Shown here: piece after piece, positions 63,563-64,000 of the stretch
Layout: each line of letters begins with the position of its first letter
Position numbering within the stretch: position 1 is the stretch's first letter
Source: Bacillota bacterium
Lineage (GTDB): Bacteria > Bacillota > Ch66 > Ch109
Direction of reading: 5' to 3'
Length of the DNA stretch: 64,000 nt
Assembly: GCA_013178275.1 (NCBI GenBank)
Contig: JABLWZ010000012.1
Span: 124,001-188,000, forward strand
The notes under the pieces: generated by a model
Databases searched by the model: none
What the model saw: only the letters and a program-made list of their open reading frames with translations
What the model was told of the DNA's origin: nothing
Position numbers and translations under genes: made by a program

Positions 63563-64000
63563 CTACCATCTGCTTTCCATCCCAACCGCGTGGTCCACCG
63601 GACCCGGTCCGGCCCCCACCTCGAAGGCATGCTCCAGGGCCGTGGTCAGGTAGTTCTTCGCCCGGAAGACCGCCTCGGGGAGCGGCAGTCCCTTGGCCAG
63701 CCCGGCGGCGATGGCGGCCGAGAGGGTGCAGCCGGTGCCGTGCCCGTGGCGGGTCTGGCAGCGCCGAGCAAATAAATCGGTCGGCCCCTCCGGGGTGAAA
63801 AGCATATCGCGGGCCACCTCGTCCGAGCTGTGCCCTCCCTTGAGCAGCACCGCCCCCACCCCGGTGGAGAGGAGGTTTTCGCCCGCCTTCACCCAATCAT
63901 CCTCGCTTTTCAGCTCGATCCCGGTCAGGGTCTGCGCCTCCTGCAGGTTGGGGGTCACCAGGACCGCCAGCGGCAGGAGTATCTCCCGCATCGCGGACAG
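63563..64000 (-). CDS. thiD: ThiD, hydroxymethylpyrimidine (phosphate) kinase, partial
   Basis: C-terminal 145 or so codons of a ribokinase-fold kinase of thiamine synthesis; the N-terminus lies beyond the right edge. VTPNLQEAQTLTGIEL, VLLKGGH and the anion-hole/catalytic motif HGTGCTLSAAIAAGLAKG are family hallmarks, and NYLTTALEHAFEVGAGPGPVDH is the usual end. It is 33 bp upstream of nadE in the same direction, suggesting a small cofactor operon. Confidence 0.93.
   Translation of the reverse strand: MSAMREILLPLAVLVTPNLQEAQTLTGIELKSEDDWVKAGENLLSTGVGAVLLKGGHSSDEVARDMLFTPEGPTDLFARRCQTRHGHGTGCTLSAAIAAGLAKGLPLPEAVFRAKNYLTTALEHAFEVGAGPGPVDHAVGMESRW

Overview
The window looks like a chromosomal segment of an anaerobic, endospore-forming, GC-rich Firmicute of the Desulfotomaculum/Pelotomaculum/Syntrophomonas kind. 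This is inferred from gene content and order: a clostridial dcw cluster (mraZ, rsmH, ftsL, PASTA-type PBP, murE, murF, mraY), a SpoIID-like and a BofC-like protein, a group B [FeFe]-hydrogenase, HemZ, and the block rel-dtd-hemZ-hisS-aspS next to recJ, secDF, yajC, tgt and queA. TTG and GTG starts are very common. Most genes lie on the minus strand.

Layout. 1-8.1 kb: dcw cluster, read leftward, with an MraZ-box operator in front of mraZ. 8.2-12.1 kb: ACT-domain protein, nitroreductase plus a QueG-like ferredoxin-domain protein, and a monomeric [FeFe]-hydrogenase whose stop codon lies in its own terminator. 12.1-14.9 kb (plus): MFS exporter, TetR regulator, universal stress protein. 15-22.8 kb: thrC with a long leader, an endonuclease III-like protein, a YIP1-MacA-MacB-like export operon and a small XRE/membrane-protein pair. 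A repeat of about 85 bp (one copy shorter) sits in the 5' spacers of thrC, the ABC permease and the ABC ATPase. 23.0-23.3 kb: a highly structured RNA gene, best read as 6S RNA, downstream of aspS. 23.4-42.8 kb: a long leftward housekeeping block (aspS, hisS, hemZ, MBL hydrolase, dtd, rel, recJ, lapA-like, CDF transporter with an attenuator-like leader, secF, secD, HD protein, yajC, tgt, queA, spoIID). 43.0-46.4 kb (plus): MoxR-type AAA ATPase, metallopeptidase/VWA protein and an unknown protein, with a 388-bp inverted-repeat element between the first two. 46.4-49.9 kb: FAD oxidoreductase, DUF2905, queH, bofC, yebC; the ruvCAB genes commonly found in this neighbourhood are absent. 50.0-52.2 kb: HAD hydrolase, DUF2461 protein, methyltransferase. 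52.6-55.7 kb: two paralogous secreted stalk-domain proteins (one with MORN repeats) between two related small zinc-ribbon membrane proteins. 55.9-60.8 kb: a second ABC export system with a GbsR/MarR-like regulator. 60.9-62.8 kb (plus): GntR/YtrA-type regulator, SPFH protein and a small membrane protein behind a 36-bp perfect palindrome overlapping the promoter. 62.8-64 kb: nadE and the C-terminal part of thiD.

The best candidates for something undescribed are the AAA/VWA/unknown three-gene operon, the stalk-domain/zinc-ribbon cluster, the repeat family upstream of export genes and thrC, the palindrome-controlled SPFH operon, the CDF leader RNA, and two genes whose most convincing start codon is ATA.
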